A DNA stretch of 7,197 bases. Source: an uncultured cyanobacterium. GTDB lineage: Bacteria > Cyanobacteriota > Cyanobacteriia > Pseudanabaenales > Pseudanabaenaceae. Shown here one piece after another: positions 1-4,621 of this stretch. The DNA lies in NCBI GenBank assembly GCA_903819605.1, contig CAIJEA010000572.1, positions 1 through 7,197 of the forward strand, in the 5' to 3' direction. Positions within the stretch are counted from its first letter, which is position 1. Each line of letters opens with the position of its first letter. The notes under the pieces were generated by a model that was not told the DNA's origin, searched no databases, and saw only the letters and a list, made by a program, of their open reading frames with translations. Both the position numbers and the translations under genes were made by a program.

Positions 1-222
1 AAACCTGCGTTCTAGAGATTCAGAAAGTAAAGCCCAAACTAGAGCTAGAGCTTGTTTATTGCTCTGACTGCTTTGATAAAGCCAATAAGCTGTTACAACA
101 TCCAAAGGAAGAGCATTAAATCGGATTTGTCCAGATTCAATACTGTCGGGCGTATAACCCTCTCCTCGTATAGCGTTGATGCTCTTTGAAGTTAAAAACC
201 GTCGTGAGATCCGCCTTCTCCT
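1..222 (-). pseudogene. Downstream part of a conserved cyanobacterial hypothetical protein, start missing
   Basis: Read on the minus strand, a frame open from 222 to the window edge encodes RRFLTSKSINAIRGEGYTP, then a stretch around NALPLDVVTAYWLYQ and NKQALALVWALLSESLE. I recall this pattern (FL-SK-I, GEGYTP, LPL-VV-AYWL, NKQALAL) from a family of cyanobacterial hypothetical proteins that usually begin with a ML-PDGSYRMS segment. That beginning is not attached here in the same frame: stop codons TGA and TAA lie just upstream of 222. The expected N-terminus occurs further upstream in another frame (192-482). I therefore read this as the second half of a rearranged gene. It continues beyond position 1, so its end is unseen. 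Molecular function is unknown to me. Confidence is good that it is a real gene remnant and low for any role. Confidence 0.6.
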
Positions 223-482
223 TTATCAACAGTTAAATTTTCTGGCTTATAGGTATCAGTAGACTCATCAGGCAAAGCATCGAAAGTGCCTTGAACTTAT
301 CCCAGCAAGCGGTTGAGTGCCTTAGATTGCAAAAAATCGAAAGTGCTTCTAGCTGGTTTCCCAATACATTCAGCAGCTTGGCTAAGTGACATTCGATAGC
401 TACCATCGGGCAACATGAAAGCGTCAACGGTTAAAGCTCCGATCGCCACAGTAGCGCGATTTGCTTTGATTGACTCACTCAT
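192..482 (-). pseudogene. N-terminal piece of the same hypothetical protein family, cut by a stop
   Basis: The frame starts with ATG at 482 and encodes 61 codons including the family-like segments FMLPDGSYRMSLSQAAECIG and FLQSKALNRLLG, then hits TAA at about 297-299. The same frame continues afterwards with a plausible polar tail (TFDALPDESTDTYKPENL) to a second TAA at 192-194. The expected continuation, GEGYTP and onward, is found in a different frame at 1-222, where a second copy of the FL-SK-[IL]N motif also occurs. The start overlaps the last 8 bases (ATGAGTGA) of the upstream RHH gene, so the two were probably translationally coupled. An 11-bp direct repeat, atcgaaagtgc, lies at 279-289 and 336-346, flanking the premature stop. 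A short 61-residue protein may still be made. Function is unknown. Confidence 0.6.
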
Positions 483-687
483 CGGTTTTGCTTTTGGTGC
501 GATCGCTTAATTTACCTTGATCATCAGCATCTTCAATTGCTTTTTGCAAAAGGTATGAAGCTAAATTTGCAACTGGTCGAGCTTCAGAATTAGCCCATAG
601 CTCTAATTTCTTGTAAAAGCTATCTGGCAGAGTGACGTGTATTCGTTTGCTCACATTATCTATATCTATCGTGTAACTGTTGCTCAT
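475..687 (-). CDS. Small ribbon-helix-helix (CopG-like) DNA-binding protein
   Basis: This 70-residue protein fits the RHH pattern. A short beta strand, KRIHVTLPDSF (about residues 14-24), is followed by two helices, YKKLELWANSEAR and NLASYLLQKAIEDA, and then a charged tail. RHH proteins dimerise through the strand, which inserts in the DNA major groove. Plasmid members usually repress their own operon or act as antitoxins or copy-control proteins. A good ribosome site (AAGGA, 694-698) sits 6 nt before the ATG at 687. The gene overlaps the broken gene downstream by 8 bp. Its promoter should lie in 688-790, where repeated TAGCTACA half-sites form a plausible self-operator. An antitoxin role is possible, but no intact toxin partner is seen. 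The fold call is moderately sure and the target is inferred. Confidence 0.7.
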   Translation of the reverse strand: MSNSYTIDIDNVSKRIHVTLPDSFYKKLELWANSEARPVANLASYLLQKAIEDADDQGKLSDRTKSKTDE

Positions 688-717
688 GGTACATCCTTGT
701 CTCTATAAGTCTTCATA

Positions 718-766
718 TGTAGCGTTTTTGTCTCTTAATAGAACCTATTAGCTACAAATAGCTACA
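718..766. promoter_or_regulatory. Candidate operator: tandem TAGCTACA repeats upstream of the RHH gene
   Basis: Two exact copies of TAGCTACA lie at 749-756 and 759-766, so they recur every 10 bp, one helical turn. A partial copy in opposite orientation (tgtagc) lies at 718-723. RHH repressors commonly bind short repeats spaced by about one helix turn upstream of their own gene, so this is a reasonable binding site for the 475-687 protein. That pairing is inference. I could not assign a convincing -35/-10 pair for the RHH gene in this AT-rich stretch. Confidence 0.4.
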
Positions 767-788
767 TTTATGTTACCTTAAAAACAAC

Positions 789-830
789 AAAGGCGATCGC
801 GCTAGTCCGCAAAAACCCGCGATCGCCTTT
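789..830. repeat. Perfect 13-bp inverted repeat containing two HIP1 sites
   Basis: The arm aaaggcgatcgcg (789-801) and its exact reverse complement cgcgatcgccttt (818-830) enclose a 16-nt spacer. Each arm carries a full GCGATCGC. In either direction the hairpin is followed by a fairly T-rich stretch, so it resembles a bidirectional terminator. However, it lies between divergent genes, where no transcript should end, and its right arm ends 29 bp before the ATG at 860. It could separate the two promoters, form a 5' UTR hairpin on the 860 transcript, or be a protein site. Confidence 0.6.
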
Positions 831-859
831 ATTTATCCCCATTCAGGAATATAAATATT

Positions 860-1132
860 ATGGCAGCAAAAGCCGTCAAACAGACTGTAGAGACTACTAC
901 ACAGCCTGAATTCCCCTCATCTGACGAGATCGTCTTTGACCTTGAAGATCAGATCGCAGATGAACTTTTAAGTAACATCGATTGGGCAAAGGTGCGCTCG
1001 GCGCTACTTAAAAAAGCGCCCGCAAAATTGTTTGCATGGCTAACCAATAGCAACGATACACCCGTCAACCTTTCTCCCTACCCCGAACTTGCTGCACTCC
1101 CTAGCGCTGATGAGCAGGAGAAAGCAGCATGA
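860..1132 (+). CDS. Small hypothetical protein, first gene of a three-gene overlapping set
   Basis: I do not recognise this 90-residue protein. It begins with a Ser/Thr/Gln-rich, probably disordered stretch. It then has an acidic segment (about residues 21-42, with EIVFDLEDQIADELL) leading into a basic amphipathic stretch, WAKVRSALLKKAPAKLFAWL (about 42-61). The tail is Pro/Ala-rich and acidic. There is no signal peptide or membrane span. The ATG at 860 has only a weak, distant AGGA (about 844-847), as is common in cyanobacteria. Its stop codon overlaps the next start (ATGA, 1129-1132), so the downstream genes are probably translated from the same message. It lies upstream of a DNA translocase and divergent from an RHH regulator, so an accessory role in plasmid maintenance or transfer is conceivable. 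Nothing in the sequence proves it. Confidence 0.65.
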   Translation: MAAKAVKQTVETTTQPEFPSSDEIVFDLEDQIADELLSNIDWAKVRSALLKKAPAKLFAWLTNSNDTPVNLSPYPELAALPSADEQEKAA

Positions 1133-1272
1133 TTAAAGCTATTTTCACCGCCTTAACTGGCATCGATGAAAGTATTGATAGTCCAGAATCGCAAGAAGCT
1201 TGGGAGCTTCAAAGGGTAATTGATGAGGAGGATTTAGAAGAAGAGGAGGTCGATCAAGATGCTGACTCGTAA
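1129..1272 (+). CDS. Very small acidic protein (47 residues) overlapping both neighbours
   Basis: From ATG at 1129, a 47-codon frame runs to TAA at 1270-1272. The N-terminus is short and hydrophobic (MIKAIFTALTGIDESID). The second half is very acidic (IDEEDLEEEEVDQDADS). The start overlaps the previous stop in an ATGA junction, and a good AGGAG (1116-1120) sits 8 nt upstream. The end overlaps the next gene by 14 bp, since the next ATG is at 1259. Tight packing plus a proper ribosome site argues for a real gene despite its size. The acidic run is partly imposed by the GAGGAGGT ribosome site of the next gene, which lies inside it. Family and function are unknown to me. Proteins this acidic sometimes mimic DNA or bind basic partners, which is only a thought. 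Confidence 0.6.
   Translation: MIKAIFTALTGIDESIDSPESQEAWELQRVIDEEDLEEEEVDQDADS
1243..1250 (+). promoter_or_regulatory. Strong ribosome binding site GAGGAGGT for the 1259 gene
   Basis: GAGGAGGT lies 8 nt before the ATG at 1259 and inside the coding sequence of the 47-codon gene. It is the best Shine-Dalgarno match seen in the window and fixes the start of the membrane protein gene. It also suggests this gene is translated more strongly than its neighbours. Confidence 0.7.
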
Positions 1273-1573
1273 CTCTAAATTAATTCTTGAGGCAATAGGA
1301 TTAAGTCTTGGATTCGTCTCTCTCATTGGTTATTTTTTGGCTAAATGGGATATCCAAAGCAACGGATTCACATCTAACACCAATGCAATCGCCGCGACTG
1401 CACCAGACAGCAAGCCAAAACAAATAAACCTCAAGCCACTTCCACAACGTTCCGAACTCGAACTTAAATACAGGACTTGTACTAATTCCCAAGTTAATAG
1501 CAAGGCTCTAGCACGTTTTGACGACAAACAGCTTAACGATTTGGTGTTTAAAGTCTGCACTGAAAACAGCTAA
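1259..1573 (+). CDS. Small single-pass membrane protein, hypothetical
   Basis: This 104-residue protein has a positively charged start (R4, K7) followed by one hydrophobic helix at about residues 12-28 (AIGLSLGFVSLIGYFLA), then K29 and W30. By the positive-inside rule the N-terminus should be cytoplasmic and the rest outside the membrane. The exported part is Ser/Thr/Pro-rich to about residue 65. It ends in a compact segment with two cysteines, C74 and C100, which could form a disulfide if exported. No lipobox is present and the helix has no clear signal-peptidase site, so an anchored protein is more likely. It is the last gene before a terminator and lies just upstream of a membrane-anchored DNA translocase. 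It may be a partner of that protein, as small membrane proteins often accompany plasmid transfer ATPases. That is inference. Confidence 0.65.
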   Translation: MLTRNSKLILEAIGLSLGFVSLIGYFLAKWDIQSNGFTSNTNAIAATAPDSKPKQINLKPLPQRSELELKYRTCTNSQVNSKALARFDDKQLNDLVFKVCTENS

Positions 1574-1584
1574 TCCGTTCCTCG

Positions 1585-1614
1585 TTGCAAATTATCTCAA
1601 ACCCTCACTATATG
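1585..1614 (+). promoter_or_regulatory. Weak candidate promoter overlapping the terminator, for the translocase gene
   Basis: TTGCAA (1585-1590) and TATATG (1609-1614) are separated by 18 bp, each matching 4 of 6 sigma-70 consensus bases. The -10 element would sit in the loop of the terminator hairpin at 1599-1621. A promoter here would let the translocase gene at 1645 be transcribed without passing the whole hairpin. The match is weak and needs 5' end mapping. Confidence 0.25.
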
Positions 1615-1630
1615 AGGGTTTTTATTTTTT
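1599..1630 (+). terminator. Intrinsic terminator after the small-gene operon
   Basis: A perfect 9-bp stem, aaaccctca (1599-1607) with tgagggttt (1613-1621), has a 5-nt loop and is followed by a T-rich tail to about 1630. This is a textbook Rho-independent terminator, located 25 nt after the stop of the membrane protein gene. The next ATG (1645) is only 14 nt beyond the T tract. Confidence 0.85.
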
Positions 1631-1644
1631 ATTGATGCAAAATT

Positions 1645-3312
1645 ATGTTTACATCCGATAAATTCCACACTAGCCAAGCGGTACAAGTTACTGAATCTCA
1701 GAGAGTTGTTAGAAGAGCCTCTACCTGTATTTTCTTTGGTGCGATGAGTTTATATGCGTCTACTGTTTTGCCTAGTCACTGGACACAAAAACTAACCACT
1801 ATGGCGATCGCTTCTGGCTTGGTTTCCGTTTCATTACGGCTTGATAAATTGGAGGAGTCTCATAAACCCTATGAAGCGATCGCTCATCAACAAAGCACAG
1901 CTTCATACCAATCTTGGCTAAATTATGCGATGCAACCGCCCAAAAAGGAGGCACAAGTCACGCAGGAAATTATTAAACCTATTCCCACCCATCCGATACT
2001 TAAAGCCCTTTACGACTTAAAACTTGAGTGTGATTTTGTTCAAGAATTGCGATCGCCTTCCTTCATTCGTACCCTAGTCAAGCCAACAAATTGTAAAGCC
2101 GCCCAATTGCTCCGCATCGGCGAAGAATTACAGCTAGGCTTAGGTTTGGACGTTCCCCCTGTCATATCTATCAGCAAGGGGGCGATCGCCATAGATACCC
2201 CTCGACCTGATAGACAATCTGCTAGGTTTACGGATTACTGGCGACCTTCGCCGAAGTTTGAGGCGGCGATCGGGGTAGACATTAACAACAATCTGGTATC
2301 GGTTGATTTATCTCAGCCAGAAAGCTGTCACATTTTGGGCGCAGGAACTACAGGTTCGGGCAAATCAGTTTTTTTACAAAGCCTTTTACTGAGCCTTTTA
2401 CTAGAGCGTCCTGCGAGTGAATTGGGCTTGCTAATCTGCGATGCTAAGAGGGTATCTTTCTTAAAATTTAAAGGCTGTCCCAACTTAATCGCGCCAATCA
2501 TGTCGCAACCTGCCGAGGCTATTCAATGGCTTGAGCAGATGGTCGATGAGATGGAAAAACGCTACAAAATGTTTGAGCGCTTAGGTGTAGAAAACATTGA
2601 AGGCTTTAACCAGCGTTCATCTGAGAAATTGCCACGCATTCTATTTTTATTCGATGAGTTTGGCGATCTATGGGATGCCTGCAATAAGGAGCAAGTTGAG
2701 AAGCTGGAAAACTTGATTATTAGGCTAGGGCAAAAGGCTAGAGCCGCAGGTATTCACCTTGTTGTGTTTACTCAACGCCCGAAAAAGGTAGTAACTCCCC
2801 GTCTAAGGTCAAATTGCCCAGCTAGGGTTCTGCTCATGGTTCCAGATAGAGACGATAGTGAGGCAATCTTGGGCAATAAGTCCTTTGATGGTTCTCAGCT
2901 TTTCGGGCGTGGTGATTTGTTTTTTAATGGCGATCGCTTACAGGCTTTGTTAGCTGATGAGTCAGACTTTGCCAAATTGCTGACGGGTAATAATTTTGTA
3001 AATACTGCCAAAAACACCGCAAATATTGACGATCTAAATCAGCAATCAGCACCGTCAGCACTTGCTGGTACTACATCAGCACCATCAGCAACTAATCAGC
3101 AATCAGCACCCCTATCAGCACCACTAATGGCAATTGTGGACTATGCCAAGCGCAAAGATGAGTTCATATCAGCAAGACAAGTTCAAAGCGGAATTGCTAT
3201 TTTTAAGCAAAGTAAAGCGGATGAGATTCGAGAATATTTTAAATATCTGGCTAAGCTTGGCTATGGCATTACAAGAGGTTCTGATGAGGCTCTGGAGTTT
3301 TCTGCAAGTTAG
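1645..3312 (+). CDS. FtsK/SpoIIIE-type membrane-anchored DNA translocase
   Basis: This 555-residue protein should pump double-stranded DNA with ATP as a hexameric ring at the membrane. Two hydrophobic stretches at about 28-42 and 51-64 could anchor it. Walker A is GTTGSGKS (234-241). Walker B is ILFLFDEF with D337-E338. The FtsK-type sensor HLVVFTQRP is at 371-379, followed by SNCPARV (389-395) and GRGDLFF (421-427). Residues 467-494 form a Ser/Ala/Pro/Gln linker. Residues 495-550 look like a winged helix, comparable in position to FtsK gamma or the DNA-binding end of Streptomyces TraB. It lacks the long linker and four-helix membrane domain of chromosomal FtsK, so it is a plasmid-type homologue. 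No Shine-Dalgarno precedes ATG 1645, and a terminator lies just upstream. It could act in conjugal transfer or plasmid segregation. No relaxase is seen. Confidence 0.9.
   Translation: MFTSDKFHTSQAVQVTESQRVVRRASTCIFFGAMSLYASTVLPSHWTQKLTTMAIASGLVSVSLRLDKLEESHKPYEAIAHQQSTASYQSWLNYAMQPPKKEAQVTQEIIKPIPTHPILKALYDLKLECDFVQELRSPSFIRTLVKPTNCKAAQLLRIGEELQLGLGLDVPPVISISKGAIAIDTPRPDRQSARFTDYWRPSPKFEAAIGVDINNNLVSVDLSQPESCHILGAGTTGSGKSVFLQSLLLSLLLERPASELGLLICDAKRVSFLKFKGCPNLIAPIMSQPAEAIQWLEQMVDEMEKRYKMFERLGVENIEGFNQRSSEKLPRILFLFDEFGDLWDACNKEQVEKLENLIIRLGQKARAAGIHLVVFTQRPKKVVTPRLRSNCPARVLLMVPDRDDSEAILGNKSFDGSQLFGRGDLFFNGDRLQALLADESDFAKLLTGNNFVNTAKNTANIDDLNQQSAPSALAGTTSAPSATNQQSAPLSAPLMAIVDYAKRKDEFISARQVQSGIAIFKQSKADEIREYFKYLAKLGYGITRGSDEALEFSAS
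3037..3120 (+). repeat. Short direct repeats (TCAGCA) in the translocase linker
   Basis: TCAGCA occurs eight times in about 82 bp. A longer unit, aatcagcaatcagcacc, occurs exactly twice (3037-3053 and 3094-3110). The repeats encode the QSAP/TSAP/LSAP linker between the ATPase and the winged-helix domain. They probably arose by slippage or unequal exchange, and copy number may vary between strains. Because DNA translocases of this type recognise short repeats, a cis-acting role is a secondary possibility. Confidence 0.75.
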
Positions 3313-3317
3313 CGATC

Positions 3318-3341
3318 GCAAAAGTCCCGTAATACTTTTGC
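3318..3341. terminator. Possible weak terminator after the translocase gene
   Basis: gcaaaagt (3318-3325) and acttttgc (3334-3341) form a perfect 8-bp stem with an 8-nt loop, directly after the stop codon and a HIP1 site at 3312-3319. No T tract follows on the plus strand, so it is a weak terminator at best. Its place between convergent reading frames makes some role in ending transcription plausible. Confidence 0.3.
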
Positions 3342-3356
3342 TTATCGTTCGCGAAA

Positions 3357-3497
3357 TCAAGCCGCCAAAGGTCGCCGCGCCCACCATAAATGCAAAGTGC
3401 TAGGATGCCCATGCCGAATCGACTTCTCCCGCGCCGACTCTTTATTAATTGCTTCTAGGGGCGGAGTCACCTCGATGAGTTTCTTTTTATAGGTCAT
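3357..3497 (-). pseudogene. 5' fragment of a DUF1156 DNA methylase gene (defence-associated)
   Basis: From ATG at 3497, 46 codons run to TGA at 3357-3359. They contain IEVTPPLEAINKESAREKS and IRHGHPSTLHLWWARRPLAA. This is the characteristic N-terminus of DUF1156 proteins (COG1743, adenine-specific DNA methylases), where the LWWARRPLAA motif is highly conserved. Full-length members are many hundreds of residues long, and here nothing of the family continues past LAA in any frame, so the gene is truncated. The start lies 3 nt after the stop of the Uma2 gene, consistent with a former operon. Intact DUF1156 genes are often found with DUF499 ATPases and helicases in phage-defence loci. The fragment is presumably non-functional. 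I am confident in the identity and less sure how the truncation arose. Confidence 0.85.
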
Positions 3498-3500
3498 AAT

Positions 3501-4154
3501 CTAAAATTTTGGCACATTTTGAACCATCCATGCGTGAAATCCTCGCAATGCTGCCCCTCTTCCTTCTGTGCGACAAATTTCTAAACAAAGATTAATCGCT
3601 GCTGTAACTTGACACTGCGGGAAAATAGAACTATCCAGCGACTCAACATAGTCACCATCTTGCAATCGAAAAATTCTTAACTGGCGATCGGCATACTGCC
3701 ATATCTCAGGCACGCCCAAAGCTACATAAGCAGATTTGGCAGTCCTCGAAGTCAGATCTACCTCGATCGCCAAATCTGGTGGTGGATCGACGGCTAAATC
3801 TAAGCGCGTCTTGCCAATCATCAGATGATGATTTTGCACATAAAAGCAATTGTCTGGCTCAATCCCCGCAGGCATACTTTGCTTTTTAAAAGTTGTCGAA
3901 CCATAGCACTCGTAATCCATTAAGAGATAGGCAAATAACATCTTAATCAAGTCGCCAATCAATTCCTTATCCGCTTCATGCTCAGGCAAAGGCATCTGAA
4001 TCTCCAATACACCATCAAAATAAGCAATCCGCGATGCGCGGTTTTCTCCCAGATCTTCCAGAATTGCCTCAAATTGCTGCCAATCAATATCATGCAGAAC
4101 CGTAGTTTGACCCTGCAAAGTCTCGATCTGAGCAATCCGTACTAATGTCGCCAT
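3501..4154 (-). CDS. Uma2-family putative endonuclease (PD-(D/E)XK fold)
   Basis: This 217-residue protein is a typical Uma2 member (DUF820), a family greatly expanded in cyanobacteria. Visible landmarks are RIAYFDGVLEIQMPLPEHE (43-61), GIEPDNCFYV (97-106) with D101, PPPDLAIEVDLTS (124-136) with D127 and E131, and the closing GVPEIWQYAD (147-156). K140 follows in SRTAKSAY. D101, D127 and E131 plus a downstream lysine match the acidic cluster of PD-(D/E)XK nucleases, so catalysis looks intact. Length is within the family's usual range. The start at 4154 has AGGAG (4163-4167) 8 nt upstream. The biological role of Uma2 proteins is not settled; many travel with mobile DNA. It lies between fragments of two methylase genes on the same strand and appears to be the only undamaged gene of that block. 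Confidence 0.9.
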   Translation of the reverse strand: MATLVRIAQIETLQGQTTVLHDIDWQQFEAILEDLGENRASRIAYFDGVLEIQMPLPEHEADKELIGDLIKMLFAYLLMDYECYGSTTFKKQSMPAGIEPDNCFYVQNHHLMIGKTRLDLAVDPPPDLAIEVDLTSRTAKSAYVALGVPEIWQYADRQLRIFRLQDGDYVESLDSSIFPQCQVTAAINLCLEICRTEGRGAALRGFHAWMVQNVPKF

Positions 4155-4188
4155 TCTGTTAACTCCTATGCGATCGGTCTTACCAAAT

Positions 4189-4311
4189 CTAGAATTCCTG
4201 CCCTTTTTCCCATAAGTCTTGCCAACTATAGTTTACGCTAATCGACCCAAAATCTGGCTCCTTTTGAAATGGCCGCCCAACATAACGAACTGAACTAAGT
4301 AATTTGCTCGA
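4189..4311 (-). pseudogene. Unrecognised 40-codon remnant upstream of Uma2
   Basis: On the minus strand, a frame open from 4311 to the TAG at 4189-4191 encodes 40 residues. They include VRYVGRPFQKEPDFGS and VNYSWQDLWEKGQEF. It has no start codon and begins inside the HsdM fragment, in a different frame. The composition (aromatic, charged, few rare residues) looks protein-like and could be the C-terminal end of a deleted gene joined to the hsdM start. I do not recognise the family. Confidence 0.35.
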
Positions 4312-4396
4312 TTACCTCAAGCGGGTTAGATATCCCACCCGACCAAAAAGCATCCCAAATGCGATCTATTTGACTTTTAATTTCCCCTGAGATCAT
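4295..4396 (-). pseudogene. hsdM: 5' fragment of a type I restriction-modification methylase gene
   Basis: From ATG at 4396, 33 codons (MISGEIKSQIDRIWDAFW then SGGISNPLEVIEQIT) end at TAG (4295-4297). This matches the well-conserved start of HsdM, the N6-adenine methylase subunit of type I restriction-modification systems. In intact members the next residues are YLLF-RLDD, and they are absent in every frame. HsdM is usually about 500 residues, so almost the whole gene is lost, including the SAM-binding and NPPF/Y motifs. No HsdS or HsdR is visible. The break comes exactly where TYLL should follow, and the downstream DNA encodes an unrelated open stretch. The fragment faces away from the ParA gene. 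Identity is confident; function is presumably none. Confidence 0.85.
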
Positions 4397-4523
4397 AGTT
4401 TGCCCGTCTTATCCGATTGAGTCTAAAAATTCTGTGTGATTAACAGTTTTACACCCTTTAGACAGTACTTAGCTTTTCAGCTTTGATTTTTCTAGAAATC
4501 CACGCAACACCTACTTAATAATT

Positions 4524-4547
4524 TGACCAATTTACAAAAAGTGGTCA
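4524..4547. promoter_or_regulatory. Candidate operator or parS half-sites upstream of parA
   Basis: TGACCA (4524-4529) and its inverted partner TGGTCA (4542-4547) are separated by 12 bp, giving an 18-bp centre-to-centre spacing. The pair sits immediately upstream of the -35 element at 4555. Partition operons are usually autoregulated by ParA or by the small DNA-binding partner through such sites. The assignment is inferred from position. Confidence 0.4.
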
Positions 4548-4554
4548 TTTAGTC

Positions 4555-4583
4555 TTGACTACATGACTTGTTAGCAATAAGAT
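4555..4583 (+). promoter_or_regulatory. Sigma-70 type promoter of the parA operon
   Basis: TTGACT (4555-4560) matches the -35 consensus at 5 of 6 bases. TAAGAT (4578-4583) matches the -10 at 4 of 6 with an ideal 17-bp spacer. Transcription would begin near 4590, leaving a leader of about 30 nt before the ATG at 4622. The leader has only a weak purine-rich ribosome site (AAAGAAA). Confidence 0.6.
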
Positions 4584-4621
4584 TCTATGACATTAAAACC
4601 TGAATATATCAAAGAAACATA

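Larger units (their letters stand above)
4397..4621. other. Divergent AT-rich intergenic region between the hsdM fragment and parA
   Basis: No coding sequence is apparent. The right half holds the parA promoter and a candidate operator, listed separately. A 10-bp palindrome, TTTCTAGAAA, lies at 4489-4498. The promoter that once drove hsdM would be in the left half, but I cannot place it. No iterons or RNA gene are evident. Confidence 0.5.

Noticed and set aside
233..427. A 64-codon minus-strand frame
   Set aside because: It is a shifted reading of the N-terminal pseudogene piece. The family motifs are in the frame starting at 482.
475..687. Toxin-antitoxin pair made of the RHH gene and the overlapping downstream gene
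   Set aside because: The overlap and gene sizes are suggestive, but the downstream family has no toxin motif that I recognise and the gene is broken.
1301..1560. Minus-strand open frames inside the small membrane protein gene
   Set aside because: They are antisense to a better supported gene with a strong ribosome site, and their composition looks like an artefact.
3037..3120. Possible CRISPR-like array
   Set aside because: The repeats are only 6-17 bp, irregularly spaced, lack unique spacers and lie in frame inside a coding gene.
3134..3403. Open frames overlapping the 3' end of the translocase gene (plus 3134-3403, minus 3169-3387)
   Set aside because: They are out-of-frame readings of the winged-helix coding region. 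The minus-strand one also reads the DUF1156 fragment in the wrong frame.
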